From positions 93,803-157,802 of the forward strand of contig NZ_BJNZ01000008.1 of assembly GCF_006539945.1 (NCBI RefSeq): 64,000 nucleotides of DNA, written 5' to 3'. Under the pieces are notes generated by a model. The model saw only the letters and a list, made by a program, of their open reading frames with translations. It ran no database searches and was not told where the DNA came from. The DNA comes from Cellulosimicrobium cellulans. GTDB lineage: Bacteria > Actinomycetota > Actinomycetes > Actinomycetales > Cellulomonadaceae. The translations under genes were made by a program, and so were the position numbers. Of the stretch, positions 16,348 to 24,467 are shown piece by piece. How positions within the stretch are numbered: the first letter of the stretch is position 1; the number at the start of each line of letters is the position of its first letter.

Positions 16348-17733
16348 ATGACCGGCACGACGGACGAGACCGCACGTCCCGCACCCGAACGCCCCTGGGC
16401 GGGCGACCGCGTCGGGCCCCGGACCAAAGGACTGCGGCTCGACGCCCCGGCGACGGTCGCGGACGTGCTCGCGGGCTCGCCGCGCGTCACGGACGACGCG
16501 TTCTCCTGGCCGCTGCTCACGCTCGACGACGCGACGCTCGACCACAACGTCGGCGTCGTCGCGCGCGTGTGCGTGGAGCGCGGCGTCGAGCACGCGCCGC
16601 ACGTGAAGACCACGATGTCGCGCGCCCTCTACGCGCGGCAGGCCGCCGCGGGCGCGTGGGGCGCGACCGTCGCGACGCCCGCGCAGCTCCGGACGGTGCG
16701 CGACTGGGGCGTGCCGCGCGTCCTGCTCGCGAACGAGCTGCTCGACCCGCGCGAGATCGCGTGGCTGCGGGACGACCTGTCGGGCGTCCTCGACGAGGGC
16801 CACCCGGGCGCCGACGCCGAGGTGTGGCTGTGCGTGGACTCGCCGCACGGCGTCGACCTGCTCGCGCGCGGGTTCGCCGACGCGCCCGCCGCGGTCCGGG
16901 CGCGCCTCGGCGTGCTCGTCGAGCTCGGCGTCCCGGGCGGGCGCACGGGGGTGCGCAGCACGGCCGCGGCGCTCGACCTCGCGCGCGCGGTCCGCGCGTC
17001 CGGTCTGCGCCTGCTCGGCGTCACGGGGTACGAGGGCTCGGTCGCGGGCGGCACGACCGGCGACGAGCTCGCCGCCGTCGCCGCGTGGTGCGACGGGCTG
17101 CGCGACCTCGGCGCCGCGTTCGTCCGCGAGGGGCTCGCGGGCGTCGACGAGCCGCTCGTGCTGTCCGCGGGCGGCAGCTCGTTCCTCGACGTCGTGCTGA
17201 CCGAGCTGCCCGGACCGGTCCCGGGCGCCGACGGGAGCGAGGCCGAGGTCCGCGTCGTCGTGCGCTCGGGCGCGTACGTCACCCACGACCACGGCTTCTA
17301 CTCGCGCACCGACCCGTGGAGCCGCATCCCCGGCGCGGAGCCGCTCCGGGGCGCGGCGACGGTCTGGGGCCAGGTGCTCTCGGTCCCGGAGCCGGGTCTC
17401 GCGATCTGCGGCATCGGGCGCCGCGACGTGTCGTTCGACATCGACCTGCCCGTCGCGCTCTGGCTGCGCTCGCAGTCCGACGACGGCTGGCTGCCCGCGC
17501 GCGAGCTGGCCGGGACGCGTGTCACCGCGCTCAACGACCAGCACCTCTACCTCGCGCTCGACGCGGGAGAACCCGGTGCCAGTCAGGTCACCGGCCCCGC
17601 GACCGCCCAGGTCCGCCCGGGCGACGTCGTCGGGTTCGGCATCTCCCACCCCTGCACGACGTTCGACCGCTGGCGCGTGGCCGCCGTCGTGCGCGGCGAC
17701 GAGGTCCTGGACCTCGCGACCATCGATCTCTGA
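16348..17733 (+). CDS. D-serine/D-threonine-type PLP enzyme (alanine-racemase fold)
   Basis: 461 aa. A fold-type III barrel with the PLP lysine near 87 (APHVKTTMS) and a C-terminal domain ending in ISHPCTTFDRWR. His near 434 and Cys near 436 match the metal ligands known from eukaryotic-type D-serine dehydratase, and the domain also occurs in D-threonine aldolase. It therefore dehydrates D-serine or cleaves/deaminates related D-amino acids. GAGGAGG precedes the ATG. Between a D-aminoacylase and RidA, a dehydratase that yields an aminoacrylate-type enamine is the better guess. Aldolase activity is the alternative. Confidence 0.82.
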   Translation: MTGTTDETARPAPERPWAGDRVGPRTKGLRLDAPATVADVLAGSPRVTDDAFSWPLLTLDDATLDHNVGVVARVCVERGVEHAPHVKTTMSRALYARQAAAGAWGATVATPAQLRTVRDWGVPRVLLANELLDPREIAWLRDDLSGVLDEGHPGADAEVWLCVDSPHGVDLLARGFADAPAAVRARLGVLVELGVPGGRTGVRSTAAALDLARAVRASGLRLLGVTGYEGSVAGGTTGDELAAVAAWCDGLRDLGAAFVREGLAGVDEPLVLSAGGSSFLDVVLTELPGPVPGADGSEAEVRVVVRSGAYVTHDHGFYSRTDPWSRIPGAEPLRGAATVWGQVLSVPEPGLAICGIGRRDVSFDIDLPVALWLRSQSDDGWLPARELAGTRVTALNDQHLYLALDAGEPGASQVTGPATAQVRPGDVVGFGISHPCTTFDRWRVAAVVRGDEVLDLATIDL

Positions 17734-17786
17734 CCCTCGCCCGTGACCACGCCACCCGGCGACCCCCGAAGAACCGAGAGGACATC

Positions 17787-18194
17787 ATGACCAGCGAGAA
17801 GACCGCGATCTCGACCCCCGACGCCCCGGCTCCCGCGCACACGTTCCACCAGGGCGTGCGCAAGGGCCCGTTCGTCCAGGTCTCGGGCCAGGGCCCCGTC
17901 GACCCCGCGACGAACGAGTACCTGTACCCCGGTGACGTCGCCGCGCAGACCACGCGCACGCTCGAGAACGTGCGGGCGATCGTCGAGGCGTCCGGCGCGA
18001 CGTTCGACGACGTCGTCATGCTGCGCGTCTACCTCACGAAGCGCGAGGACTTCCCGATCATGAACGACGCCTACGGCGCGTTCGTCGCGCAGCACACCAC
18101 GAAGGGCGTGCTCCCCAGCCGCACCACCGTGTTCACGGGCCTGCCGCGCGAGGAGATGCTCGTCGAGATCGACGCCTTCGCGATCACGGACTGA
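17787..18194 (+). CDS. RidA-family enamine/imine deaminase
   Basis: 135 aa, the usual RidA/YjgF size. Family marks are GPFVQVSGQGPVDPAT, QTTRTLENVRAIVEASGAT, VYLTKREDF and the conserved Arg in LPSRTTV. These trimeric cytosolic proteins hydrolyse reactive enamines/imines such as 2-aminoacrylate released by PLP dehydratases. It lies 53 bp after the PLP enzyme gene with its own GAGAGGAC ribosome site, so it probably removes that enzyme's by-product. Confidence 0.92.
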   Translation: MTSEKTAISTPDAPAPAHTFHQGVRKGPFVQVSGQGPVDPATNEYLYPGDVAAQTTRTLENVRAIVEASGATFDDVVMLRVYLTKREDFPIMNDAYGAFVAQHTTKGVLPSRTTVFTGLPREEMLVEIDAFAITD

Positions 18195-18319
18195 GCCCCG
18201 CCCCGCGCTGTGGGCCCTCTTCCTGGATACGGATGTCCACCACCTCCCGGGGACGGGCGTCCGCGGCACGGCTGCGCCCGCGTGGGAGGCGACGCGTAGC
18301 GTGCGCGGCGGAGGTGACG

Positions 18320-19531
18320 ATGCTCGCGACGATCGCCGTGGAGGGCTACCGCTCGCTGCGCAGCCTGGTCCTGCCGCTCGGCCGGCTCACGGTCGTGACC
18401 GGGGCCAACGGGACCGGCAAGTCGAGCCTGTACCGCGCGCTGCGCCTGCTCGCGGAGTGCGCGCTCGGGGGCGCGGTGGGTGCGGTCGCACGCGAGGGCG
18501 GGCTGCGCTCGACGCTGTGGGCCGGGCCGGAGCAGGGCGGCGGCCGCGCGCTGCGTGGCGGCGGCCCGGTGCAGGGCACCCGGCGGACCGCGCCCGTCGC
18601 GCTGCGGCTGGGGTTCGCGGGCGTCGCTCCGGGTGACCTCGGCTACGCCGTCGACCTCGGGCTGCCGCAGCACGCCGGCTCCGCGTTCGGCCTGGACCCG
18701 GAGATCAAGGTCGAGACGATCTGGTCCGGACCGGCCCCGCGCCCCGCGACGCTCCAGCTCGAGCGGCGCGGGCCGGCCGTCCGCGTGCGGGACGACGCCG
18801 GGGGCTGGGTCTCCTCCCCCGCCCGCCTCCGGTCGTTCGACAGCGTGCTCACCGAGCTCGTCGACCCCGTGGGCGCGCCGGAGGTCGTCGCGGTGCGGGA
18901 GGCGCTGCGCTCGTGGCGGTTCTACGACCAGCTCCGCACCGACGCCGGCGCCCCGGCGCGCGCGCCGCAGGTCGGCACCCGCACGCCGGTCCTCGCGCAC
19001 GACGGCGCGGACCTCGCCGCGGCGCTCGAGACCGTGCGCGACCTCGGCCGCGGCGACGAGCTCGACGACGCCGTCGCGCGCGCGTTCCCCGGGAGCCGCC
19101 TCGCGGTGCACGCCGACGACGGACGGTTCGAGCTCGCCCTCCACCAGCAGGGCCTGCTGCGCCCCCTCACCGGCGCCGAGCTGAGCGACGGCACGCTGCG
19201 CTACCTGTTCCTCGTCGCCGCGCTGCTCTCGCCGCGCCCACCCGAGCTCCTCGTGCTCAACGAGCCCGAGACGAGCCTGCACCCCGACCTGCTGCCCGCG
19301 CTCGGCACGCTCGTGCACGCCGCGGCCCGGGAGACGCAGGTCGTCGTGGTGACCCACGCGGCGCCGCTCGTCGAGGCGCTGCGGGACGCGACGGCGTCGG
19401 GCACGGCCGACCTGCCGGGCCCCGACGACCTCCTCGAGGTCGAGCTCGTCCGCTCGCCGTTCGGCGAGACGACGGTCGCCGGGCGTGAGGGCCTGCTCGA
19501 CCAGCCGCCCTGGGGCTGGCCCCGGCGGTGA
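18320..19531 (+). CDS. AAA family ATPase (RecF/OLD-like, single gene)
   Basis: 403 aa. Walker A GANGTGKSS sits near residue 30 after the ABC/SMC-like strand IAVEGYRSLRSL. Near the C-terminus come a signature-like LSDGTLRYLFLVAALL, Walker B LLVLNEPETSLHPDLL and the switch histidine in VVVVTHAAPL. It is a compact AAA_21-type ATPase without TOPRIM or HNH domain. The start ATG at 18320 is set by GGAGGTGA. There is no partner gene of the kind seen in defence pairs, so the role is unknown. It is convergent with glycerate kinase. Confidence 0.85.
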   Translation: MLATIAVEGYRSLRSLVLPLGRLTVVTGANGTGKSSLYRALRLLAECALGGAVGAVAREGGLRSTLWAGPEQGGGRALRGGGPVQGTRRTAPVALRLGFAGVAPGDLGYAVDLGLPQHAGSAFGLDPEIKVETIWSGPAPRPATLQLERRGPAVRVRDDAGGWVSSPARLRSFDSVLTELVDPVGAPEVVAVREALRSWRFYDQLRTDAGAPARAPQVGTRTPVLAHDGADLAAALETVRDLGRGDELDDAVARAFPGSRLAVHADDGRFELALHQQGLLRPLTGAELSDGTLRYLFLVAALLSPRPPELLVLNEPETSLHPDLLPALGTLVHAAARETQVVVVTHAAPLVEALRDATASGTADLPGPDDLLEVELVRSPFGETTVAGREGLLDQPPWGWPRR

Positions 19532-19559
19532 CACCGGCGGCCCGGGCCTCCGGGCGCGA

Positions 19560-19574
19560 GCCCCGACTCGGGGC
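19560..19574. terminator. Small hairpin between convergent genes
   Basis: GCCCCGA-C-TCGGGGC, a 7-bp perfect stem in the 45-bp gap between the ATPase and glycerate kinase stops. Confidence 0.4.
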
Positions 19575-19576
19575 GG

Positions 19577-20779
19577 TCAGCGCCGCGAGGCGACGTGGAG
19601 GCTCGTGACCGTCGCGGCGAGGTCGGTCAGCCGGGAGGCCGTCCGGTCGAGGAGCTCGTCGAGCTCGATGGGTCCGGGGGCGATGCTGAACGCCGCGGCG
19701 ATGCCGGCGTCGCGCGCCTGGTGCGCCGGCAGCAGCACGCGCCCCGCGAGCACGACGACCGGCGGGCGGTGCGGTGCCTCGGCGGCGAGCGCGCCCATCG
19801 CGTCGGCGACCTTCCCGTTGACCGACTGCGAGTCGAACGACCCCTCGCCCGTGACGACCAGGTCCGCGCGACGGATCGCGTCCGGCAGCCCGACGGCCTC
19901 GGCGACGAGGCGCGCGCCGGGCTCCAGCTCGGCGCCGAGGACGCCGACCATCGCCGCGGGCACGCCGCCCGCGGCCCCGGCGCCCGCGAGCTCGGACACG
20001 TCGAACCCGGCCTCCTCGACGAGCACGCCCGCCCAGCGACGCAGCGCGTCGTCGAGGAACGCCACGTCCGCCTCCTGGGCACCCTTCTGCGGGCCGAACA
20101 CGTGCGCCGCGCCGCGCTCACCGTGCAGGGGGTTGGTCACGTCGACCGCGAGGCGCCAGCGCACGTCGCGGGCGCGCGGGTGCAGCCCGGACAGGTCCAG
20201 GCGCGCGACGCGCGCGAGCCCCTCCCCGCCGTCGGGCACCTGCGCGCCGGCGGCGTCCAGGAGACGCGCGCCGAGACCGGTGAGGATCCCCGAGCCGCCG
20301 TCGGTCGACGCCGACCCGCCGAGGCACACGATCACCTCGTCGACGCCCGCGTCGAGCACGGCCGCGGCCGCCGCCCCGGTGCCGAGGGTGTGCGCGTGCA
20401 GGGGCTGGAGCGCGACGTCGCTCACCTGCGGCAGGCCGCTCGCCTCCGCGAGCTCCACGACGCCCAGGCGCCCGTCGGCGGAGACCCCGTACCGCGCGGT
20501 GCGCGGACGCCCGATCGCGTCGACCGTCGCGACCTCGCGCGCCGGCACGCCCCACACCGCGAGGAGCGCCTCGAGGGTCCCCTCGCCGCCGTCGGCCATG
20601 GGGAGCTCGACGACGTCGGCATCGGGGACGACGCTGCGGATCCCGGCGGCGACGGCGCGCGCGACGTCCGCGGCGCTCAGGCTGCCCTTGAACGAGTCGG
20701 GCGCGACGACGACGCGCAGCGGGCCGTCGGGGCGCGGCAGGGCGGGACCGGTCGGGGTGGTGCTCGGCGTTGAGGACAC
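19577..20779 (-). CDS. Glycerate kinase
   Basis: 400 aa. GlxK-type glycerate kinase with VVVAPDSFKGSLSA at the N-terminus, ELPMADGGEGTLEALL, VCLGGSASTDGGSG and VTGEGSFDSQS, all family hallmarks. It phosphorylates D-glycerate with ATP in the cytosol, feeding glycolysis from glyoxylate or serine-type carbon. GTG at 20779 has a TAGGAT box six bases upstream, so it is probably leaderless and transcribed alone. The MarR-family gene upstream has the same direction and ends 77 bp before this start. Confidence 0.92.
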   Translation of the reverse strand: MSSTPSTTPTGPALPRPDGPLRVVVAPDSFKGSLSAADVARAVAAGIRSVVPDADVVELPMADGGEGTLEALLAVWGVPAREVATVDAIGRPRTARYGVSADGRLGVVELAEASGLPQVSDVALQPLHAHTLGTGAAAAAVLDAGVDEVIVCLGGSASTDGGSGILTGLGARLLDAAGAQVPDGGEGLARVARLDLSGLHPRARDVRWRLAVDVTNPLHGERGAAHVFGPQKGAQEADVAFLDDALRRWAGVLVEEAGFDVSELAGAGAAGGVPAAMVGVLGAELEPGARLVAEAVGLPDAIRRADLVVTGEGSFDSQSVNGKVADAMGALAAEAPHRPPVVVLAGRVLLPAHQARDAGIAAAFSIAPGPIELDELLDRTASRLTDLAATVTSLHVASRR

Positions 20780-20785
20780 GCTCGC

Positions 20786-20791
20786 ATCCTA
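20786..20791 (-). promoter_or_regulatory. -10 box of glycerate kinase gene (leaderless)
   Basis: Minus-strand TAGGAT, six bases before the GTG start; no ribosome site. Confidence 0.5.
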
Positions 20792-20856
20792 GGCAGCCGG
20801 ACCCGCCCTGGTCCGCCCGGGAACGGACGGACCGGACGTGTTCCCCGCCACAGCGC

Positions 20857-21387
20857 TCAGGGTCGCCGCTCGGCCGTCCGCGGGTCCACCGCGTCCGGGA
20901 TCGTGGACTGCGCCGCGCGCAGCCGCTCGAGGAGCGTGCCGAGGGTCGCGAGCTCCTCGTCGTCGAGCGCCCCGCCCACGTAGGTCGCGATGGCCCGGGC
21001 GTGCGCGCGTCCGGTCGCTCGCTGGAGGTCCCGGCCCGCCGGGGTGAGCCGGACGAGGGTGCCGCGTGCGTCGTCGGGCGCGGACGTCCGCTCGACGAGA
21101 CCGCGCGTCGCCAGCCGGTCCACCATGCGGCTCAGCGAGGGCTGGCTGAGCAGGATGTAGACGTTGAGGTCGCGCAGGCGCATCCCCTCGTCGGGGCCCT
21201 TGGTGAGGGAGAAGAGCACGTCGTACTCGCGCAGGGTCAGGCCGTCCCAGACGGGGTCCGACCGGAGCCGGCGCATGATGGTCACCTGCGCCCGGAAGAG
21301 CGACTCCCACGTCTCGACCGCGAGGCGCGGGCTCGCGTGGCCGGGTGCGGTCACGGGTCCGTCGTCGCGGCGGCCCTGCTCGGCCAT
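20857..21387 (-). CDS. MarR-family transcriptional regulator
   Basis: 176 aa winged-helix repressor. Core LTLREYDVLFSLTKGPDEGMRLRDLNVYILLSQPSLSRMVDRLATRGLVERTSAPDDARGTLVRLT contains the recognition helix and the wing. It probably controls its own promoter through the 18-bp palindrome at 21408. The neighbouring gene upstream on the same strand encodes an undecaprenyl-type synthase. The target pathway cannot be inferred. The ATG at 21387 has a GGGGGTG stretch upstream. Confidence 0.9.
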   Translation of the reverse strand: MAEQGRRDDGPVTAPGHASPRLAVETWESLFRAQVTIMRRLRSDPVWDGLTLREYDVLFSLTKGPDEGMRLRDLNVYILLSQPSLSRMVDRLATRGLVERTSAPDDARGTLVRLTPAGRDLQRATGRAHARAIATYVGGALDDEELATLGTLLERLRAAQSTIPDAVDPRTAERRP

Positions 21388-21407
21388 GACACCCCCGGAC
21401 GGCTCGA

Positions 21408-21425
21408 TCGATGCGTTCGCATCGA
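21408..21425. promoter_or_regulatory. Probable MarR operator
   Basis: TCGATGCG-TT-CGCATCGA is a perfect 8+8 bp inverted repeat 21 bases upstream of the MarR start codon. Confidence 0.65.
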
Positions 21426-21447
21426 CCTTACCGGCTGAGCGACGGGA

Positions 21448-22209
21448 TCAGCGGCCGAGCCGGCGCTCGCGCTGGGAGTAGGCGCGCAGCGCGCGCAGGT
21501 AGTCCACGCGCCGGAAGTCGGGCCAGTACGCCTCGCAGAAGTAGAACTCGGAGTGCGCGCTCTGCCACAGCAGGAACCCGCCGAGGCGCTGCTCGCCCGA
21601 CGTGCGGATGACGAGCTCCGGGTCCGGCTGACCCTTGGTGTACAGGTGCTCCTCGATGTGCTCGACGTCGAGGTTTTCCGCAAGATCCTGCAGGCGCGCG
21701 CCCGCGGCAGCCTGCTCGCGGAGGTAGGACCGCACCGCGTCGGCGATCTCGTGCCGGCCGCCGTACCCGATGGCCACGTTCACCTGGAGACCGTCGACCG
21801 AGGCCGTGCGCTGCTGCGCCTCGCGCAGCGCGGCCGTGAGGCGCTCGGGGAGCAGGTCGAGCCGACCCATGACCCGTAGGCGCCAGCGGCCCGAGTCGGC
21901 GAGGTCGCGCACCGCGTCCTCGATGATGTCGAGCAGCGCCGAGAGCTCCTCCTGCGAGCGCGAGAGGTTGTCGGTCGAGAGCATCCACAGCGTGACGACC
22001 TCGACGCCCTGGTCCTCGCTCCAGCCCAGGAACTCCGCGATCTTGTCCGCACCGCGGCGGTGGCCGGTCGCCGTCGACTCGCCGAACGAACGCGCCCAGC
22101 GCCGGTTGCCGTCGAGGATGACGCCCACGTGGCGCGGCACGCTCTCGTGCGAGAGGGTCGCGGCGAGGCGACGCTCGTAGAGTCCGTAGACAGGGCGGGG
22201 CAGGCGCAC
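21448..22209 (-). CDS. Isoprenyl (Z-prenyl) diphosphate synthase
   Basis: 253 aa from GTG at 22209, chosen for its GAGGAA ribosome site; the frame runs on to 22359. The UppS-family catalytic Asp lies in HVGVILDGNRRWA (near 33), followed by STDNLSRSQEEL, VAIGYGGRHEI, PELVIRTSGEQRLGGFLLWQSAHSEFYF. It condenses isopentenyl diphosphate onto an allylic primer at the membrane face, giving the lipid carrier for cell-wall glycans. Actinobacteria usually carry two such enzymes, a short-chain and a decaprenyl one; which this is remains open. Confidence 0.92.
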   Translation of the reverse strand: MRLPRPVYGLYERRLAATLSHESVPRHVGVILDGNRRWARSFGESTATGHRRGADKIAEFLGWSEDQGVEVVTLWMLSTDNLSRSQEELSALLDIIEDAVRDLADSGRWRLRVMGRLDLLPERLTAALREAQQRTASVDGLQVNVAIGYGGRHEIADAVRSYLREQAAAGARLQDLAENLDVEHIEEHLYTKGQPDPELVIRTSGEQRLGGFLLWQSAHSEFYFCEAYWPDFRRVDYLRALRAYSQRERRLGR

Positions 22210-22387
22210 GACGGTTCCTCGACGGTGGAAGGACGGGTGTCGCCCGGCGGGCTGGTCCCTGGTCGGAACACGCTGGCCGAACCCGCACACGCTACCGCCC
22301 CGCGCCGCCCGGACGGCAGGGCAGCGGCGGCCGCTCACGCCCCTGCCCAGGATCTTCACACCGCGGCGCCGTCCGCGGTCGTCTACC

Positions 22388-22418
22388 TACGCTGCCGTAA
22401 CCTACGATGGCGTAGGTT
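22388..22418. promoter_or_regulatory. Tandem TACG-N4-CGTA palindromes upstream of hemolysin III gene
   Basis: TACGCTGCCGTA (22388-22399) and TACGATGGCGTA (22403-22414) lie 15 bases apart. The second extends to the perfect repeat AACCTACG-N4-CGTAGGTT (22399-22418). TTGACC (22417-22422), a possible -35, overlaps the edge. The layout suits a TetR-type repressor. Confidence 0.6.
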
Positions 22419-22503
22419 GACCGGGACGGTGCCGTGCGCCGGCCCCGCACGACCGAGCACGACCCTGACCGCGCCTGATCCGGCCCGACCCCGAGGAGAC
22501 GCC

Positions 22504-23247
22504 GTGGACCGACCGACCGACAGCGACCGCACACCCGGCGCGCCCGACGCCGGCGCCCTGGAGAGCGTCCGCGAGAACGTGGGCGACGCCGTCGAGAAGG
22601 TCGCCGAGGCGGTCAAGCCCCGCCTGCGCGGGTGGATCCACGCCGGGACGTTCCCCGTCGTCCTCGTCGCGAGCATCGTCCTCGTCGTCGTCGCTCCGCC
22701 GGTCGCGGGCAAGGTGTCGTGCGCGATCTTCGGGCTCAGCGCGTGCCTCCTCTTCGGCACGAGCGCCGTCTACCACCGCGGCACGTGGTCGCCGCGCGTC
22801 GCCGGGATCCTCCGCCGCGCCGACCACTCGAACATCTTCCTCATCATCGCGGGCACCTACACGCCCCTCGCCGTGCTCCTCCTCCCTCAGCGGACCGCGA
22901 CGATCCTGCTCGCGATCGTGTGGGGCGGCGCCGTGCTCGGCCTCCTCGCCCGGATCCTGTGGCTCGACGCCCCGCGGTGGGTCTACGTGCCGATCTACGT
23001 CGCCCTCGGCTGGGTCGCCGTCGGCTACATGCCGCAGTTCTGGACCACGACGAACGGGCCGGCGATCGTCTGGCTCGTCGCCGCCGGCGGCCTCGCCTAC
23101 ACGCTCGGCGCCGTCGTCTACGGCATCAAGAAGCCGAACCCCAGCCCCCGCTGGTTCGGCTTCCACGAGATCTTCCACGTGCTCACCGTCGTCGGGTTCA
23201 CGTGCCACTACGTCGCGATCATGCTCGCGGCGGTCGCCGCGCGCTAA
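22504..23247 (+). CDS. Hemolysin III (TrhA/PAQR) family membrane protein
   Basis: 247 aa from GTG at 22504 with GAGGAG upstream. After a polar, acidic N-terminus of about 45 residues there are seven membrane helices. PAQR/HlyIII metal-site motifs are present: SAVYHRG, HSNIFLIIAGTYTP and the C-terminal GFHEIFHVLTVVGFTCHY. Members are integral membrane proteins tied to membrane-lipid energetics rather than true hemolysis. The palindromes at 22388 point to regulation by a TetR-type factor not encoded here. It ends 10 bp before the convergent C-N hydrolase. Confidence 0.92.
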   Translation: MDRPTDSDRTPGAPDAGALESVRENVGDAVEKVAEAVKPRLRGWIHAGTFPVVLVASIVLVVVAPPVAGKVSCAIFGLSACLLFGTSAVYHRGTWSPRVAGILRRADHSNIFLIIAGTYTPLAVLLLPQRTATILLAIVWGGAVLGLLARILWLDAPRWVYVPIYVALGWVAVGYMPQFWTTTNGPAIVWLVAAGGLAYTLGAVVYGIKKPNPSPRWFGFHEIFHVLTVVGFTCHYVAIMLAAVAAR

Positions 23248-23256
23248 CCGCGCCGC

Positions 23257-24063
23257 TCAGTCGCGCGGGACGACGGCGTAGCGGCGGTTGGCGAGGGACG
23301 GGTTGCGCTCGCGCACGCCCGCCAGAGCCGCAGGGTCGAGGTCGGCGCTGCGGAGCTCGGCACGCTCGCCCAGCTCGAGGCCGACCTGGCCGTCCGGGCC
23401 CACGAGGAGCGAGCGGCCGGTCACGCCCCTGCCCGCCTGGCCGACCGCGAGCACGACGGCGGTGTTCTCGATGGCCCGCGCCCGGGCCAGGGTGCGCCAC
23501 TGGTCGGCCTTGAGGTCGCCCGCCGCCCACGCCGCGGGCACGACCAGCACGTCCGCACCGGCGTCGACGAGCCGCCGCGCGCTCTCGGGGAACCGCAGGT
23601 CGTAGCACGTCATGACGCCGAAGGTCAGGTCGCCGAGTCGCAGGACCAGCGGGGGCGCCGCCGGGTCGCCGGCGTCGAGCCTGTCGGACTCGCGGTGCCC
23701 GAACGCGTCGTAGAGGTGGACCTTGCGGTAGGTGCCCACGAGCTCGCCGGACGCGTCGACGGCGACCACCACGTTGACCGCACGTCCCGCCGCGCTGCCG
23801 GGCACGAGGGTGCCCGCGATCGCGGCGACCCCGTGCTCGCGCGCGAGCCGGCGCAGGGTCGTCACGAACGGCCCGTCGAGCGGCTCGGCGTGCTCGACGC
23901 CCGTGCCCCGGGGGTCGAAGCCCGCCGCGTACTCGGGCAGGACGAGCAGGTCCGCGCGCACGCGCGCCGCCTCCCGGAACGCGGCGCCGACCGCCACGAG
24001 GTTGGCCGCGTGGTCGGCCGACACCTCGAGCTGACCGATCGTGACCCGCGCCCCGGTGGCCAC
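23257..24063 (-). CDS. Carbon-nitrogen hydrolase (nitrilase superfamily)
   Basis: 268 aa amidase-fold enzyme. The catalytic triad is visible: Glu near 44 (LLVLPEYAAG), Lys near 114 (YRKVHLYDAFG) and Cys near 153 (MTCYDLRFPE). It hydrolyses a non-peptide amide or nitrile in the cytosol; omega-amidase or deaminated-glutathione amidase are the nearest known activities, but no specificity mark is decisive. It follows the small membrane protein gene at 24066 by two bases and starts with GTG, so it is probably part of the mca operon. Confidence 0.88.
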   Translation of the reverse strand: MATGARVTIGQLEVSADHAANLVAVGAAFREAARVRADLLVLPEYAAGFDPRGTGVEHAEPLDGPFVTTLRRLAREHGVAAIAGTLVPGSAAGRAVNVVVAVDASGELVGTYRKVHLYDAFGHRESDRLDAGDPAAPPLVLRLGDLTFGVMTCYDLRFPESARRLVDAGADVLVVPAAWAAGDLKADQWRTLARARAIENTAVVLAVGQAGRGVTGRSLLVGPDGQVGLELGERAELRSADLDPAALAGVRERNPSLANRRYAVVPRD

Positions 24064-24065
24064 GG

Positions 24066-24467
24066 TCAGCCCTGCCGCGCGGGTCCGCCGGGTGCCCCGT
24101 CGGGAGCGCCGCCGCCGGGTGTGCCGTCGTCGCCCGTCGCGCCGTCGGGCGACTCGCCGCCGGAGGTCGCACCGTCACCCGGCTCCAACGGTCCGTCCGC
24201 GCCGATGCCCTGCACCTCGGCGTTGTGCCGCATGCGCCGGAGCTGGCGGGACAGCGCGAAGAACAGGCCGACGGTCGCCAGGGCCACCGCGAAGATGGCG
24301 AGGAAGCCGACGAGGCCCGGCGACACGTCGTTCGGGTCGAGGTCCTCGCGCAGGGGGTCGTCCGAGGGGCTCGGCGTCGCGGTCTCGGCGACGACGTCGG
24401 CCGCCCAGCCCGGGCCGCCCGCACCGGTCGCCGCCAGGGAGTCCGCGAGGGACGTCGTCGTGGTCAC
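24066..24467 (-). CDS. Small single-span membrane protein, unknown function
   Basis: 133 aa. One clear membrane helix (about residues 50-72, GLVGFLAIFAVALATVGLFFALS) follows an acidic segment and precedes RQLRRMRHNAEV and a disordered Gly/Asp/Pro-rich tail. GTG at 24467 overlaps the mca stop by four bases (GTGA), so translation is coupled to mca. I do not recognise a named family; small membrane proteins of this shape recur after mca in actinobacteria. Confidence 0.75.
   Translation of the reverse strand: MTTTTSLADSLAATGAGGPGWAADVVAETATPSPSDDPLREDLDPNDVSPGLVGFLAIFAVALATVGLFFALSRQLRRMRHNAEVQGIGADGPLEPGDGATSGGESPDGATGDDGTPGGGAPDGAPGGPARQG

Noticed and set aside
18320..19531. Antiphage defence gene (OLD-type)
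   Set aside because: The ATPase lacks a TOPRIM domain and has no nuclease or helicase partner; neighbours are housekeeping genes.
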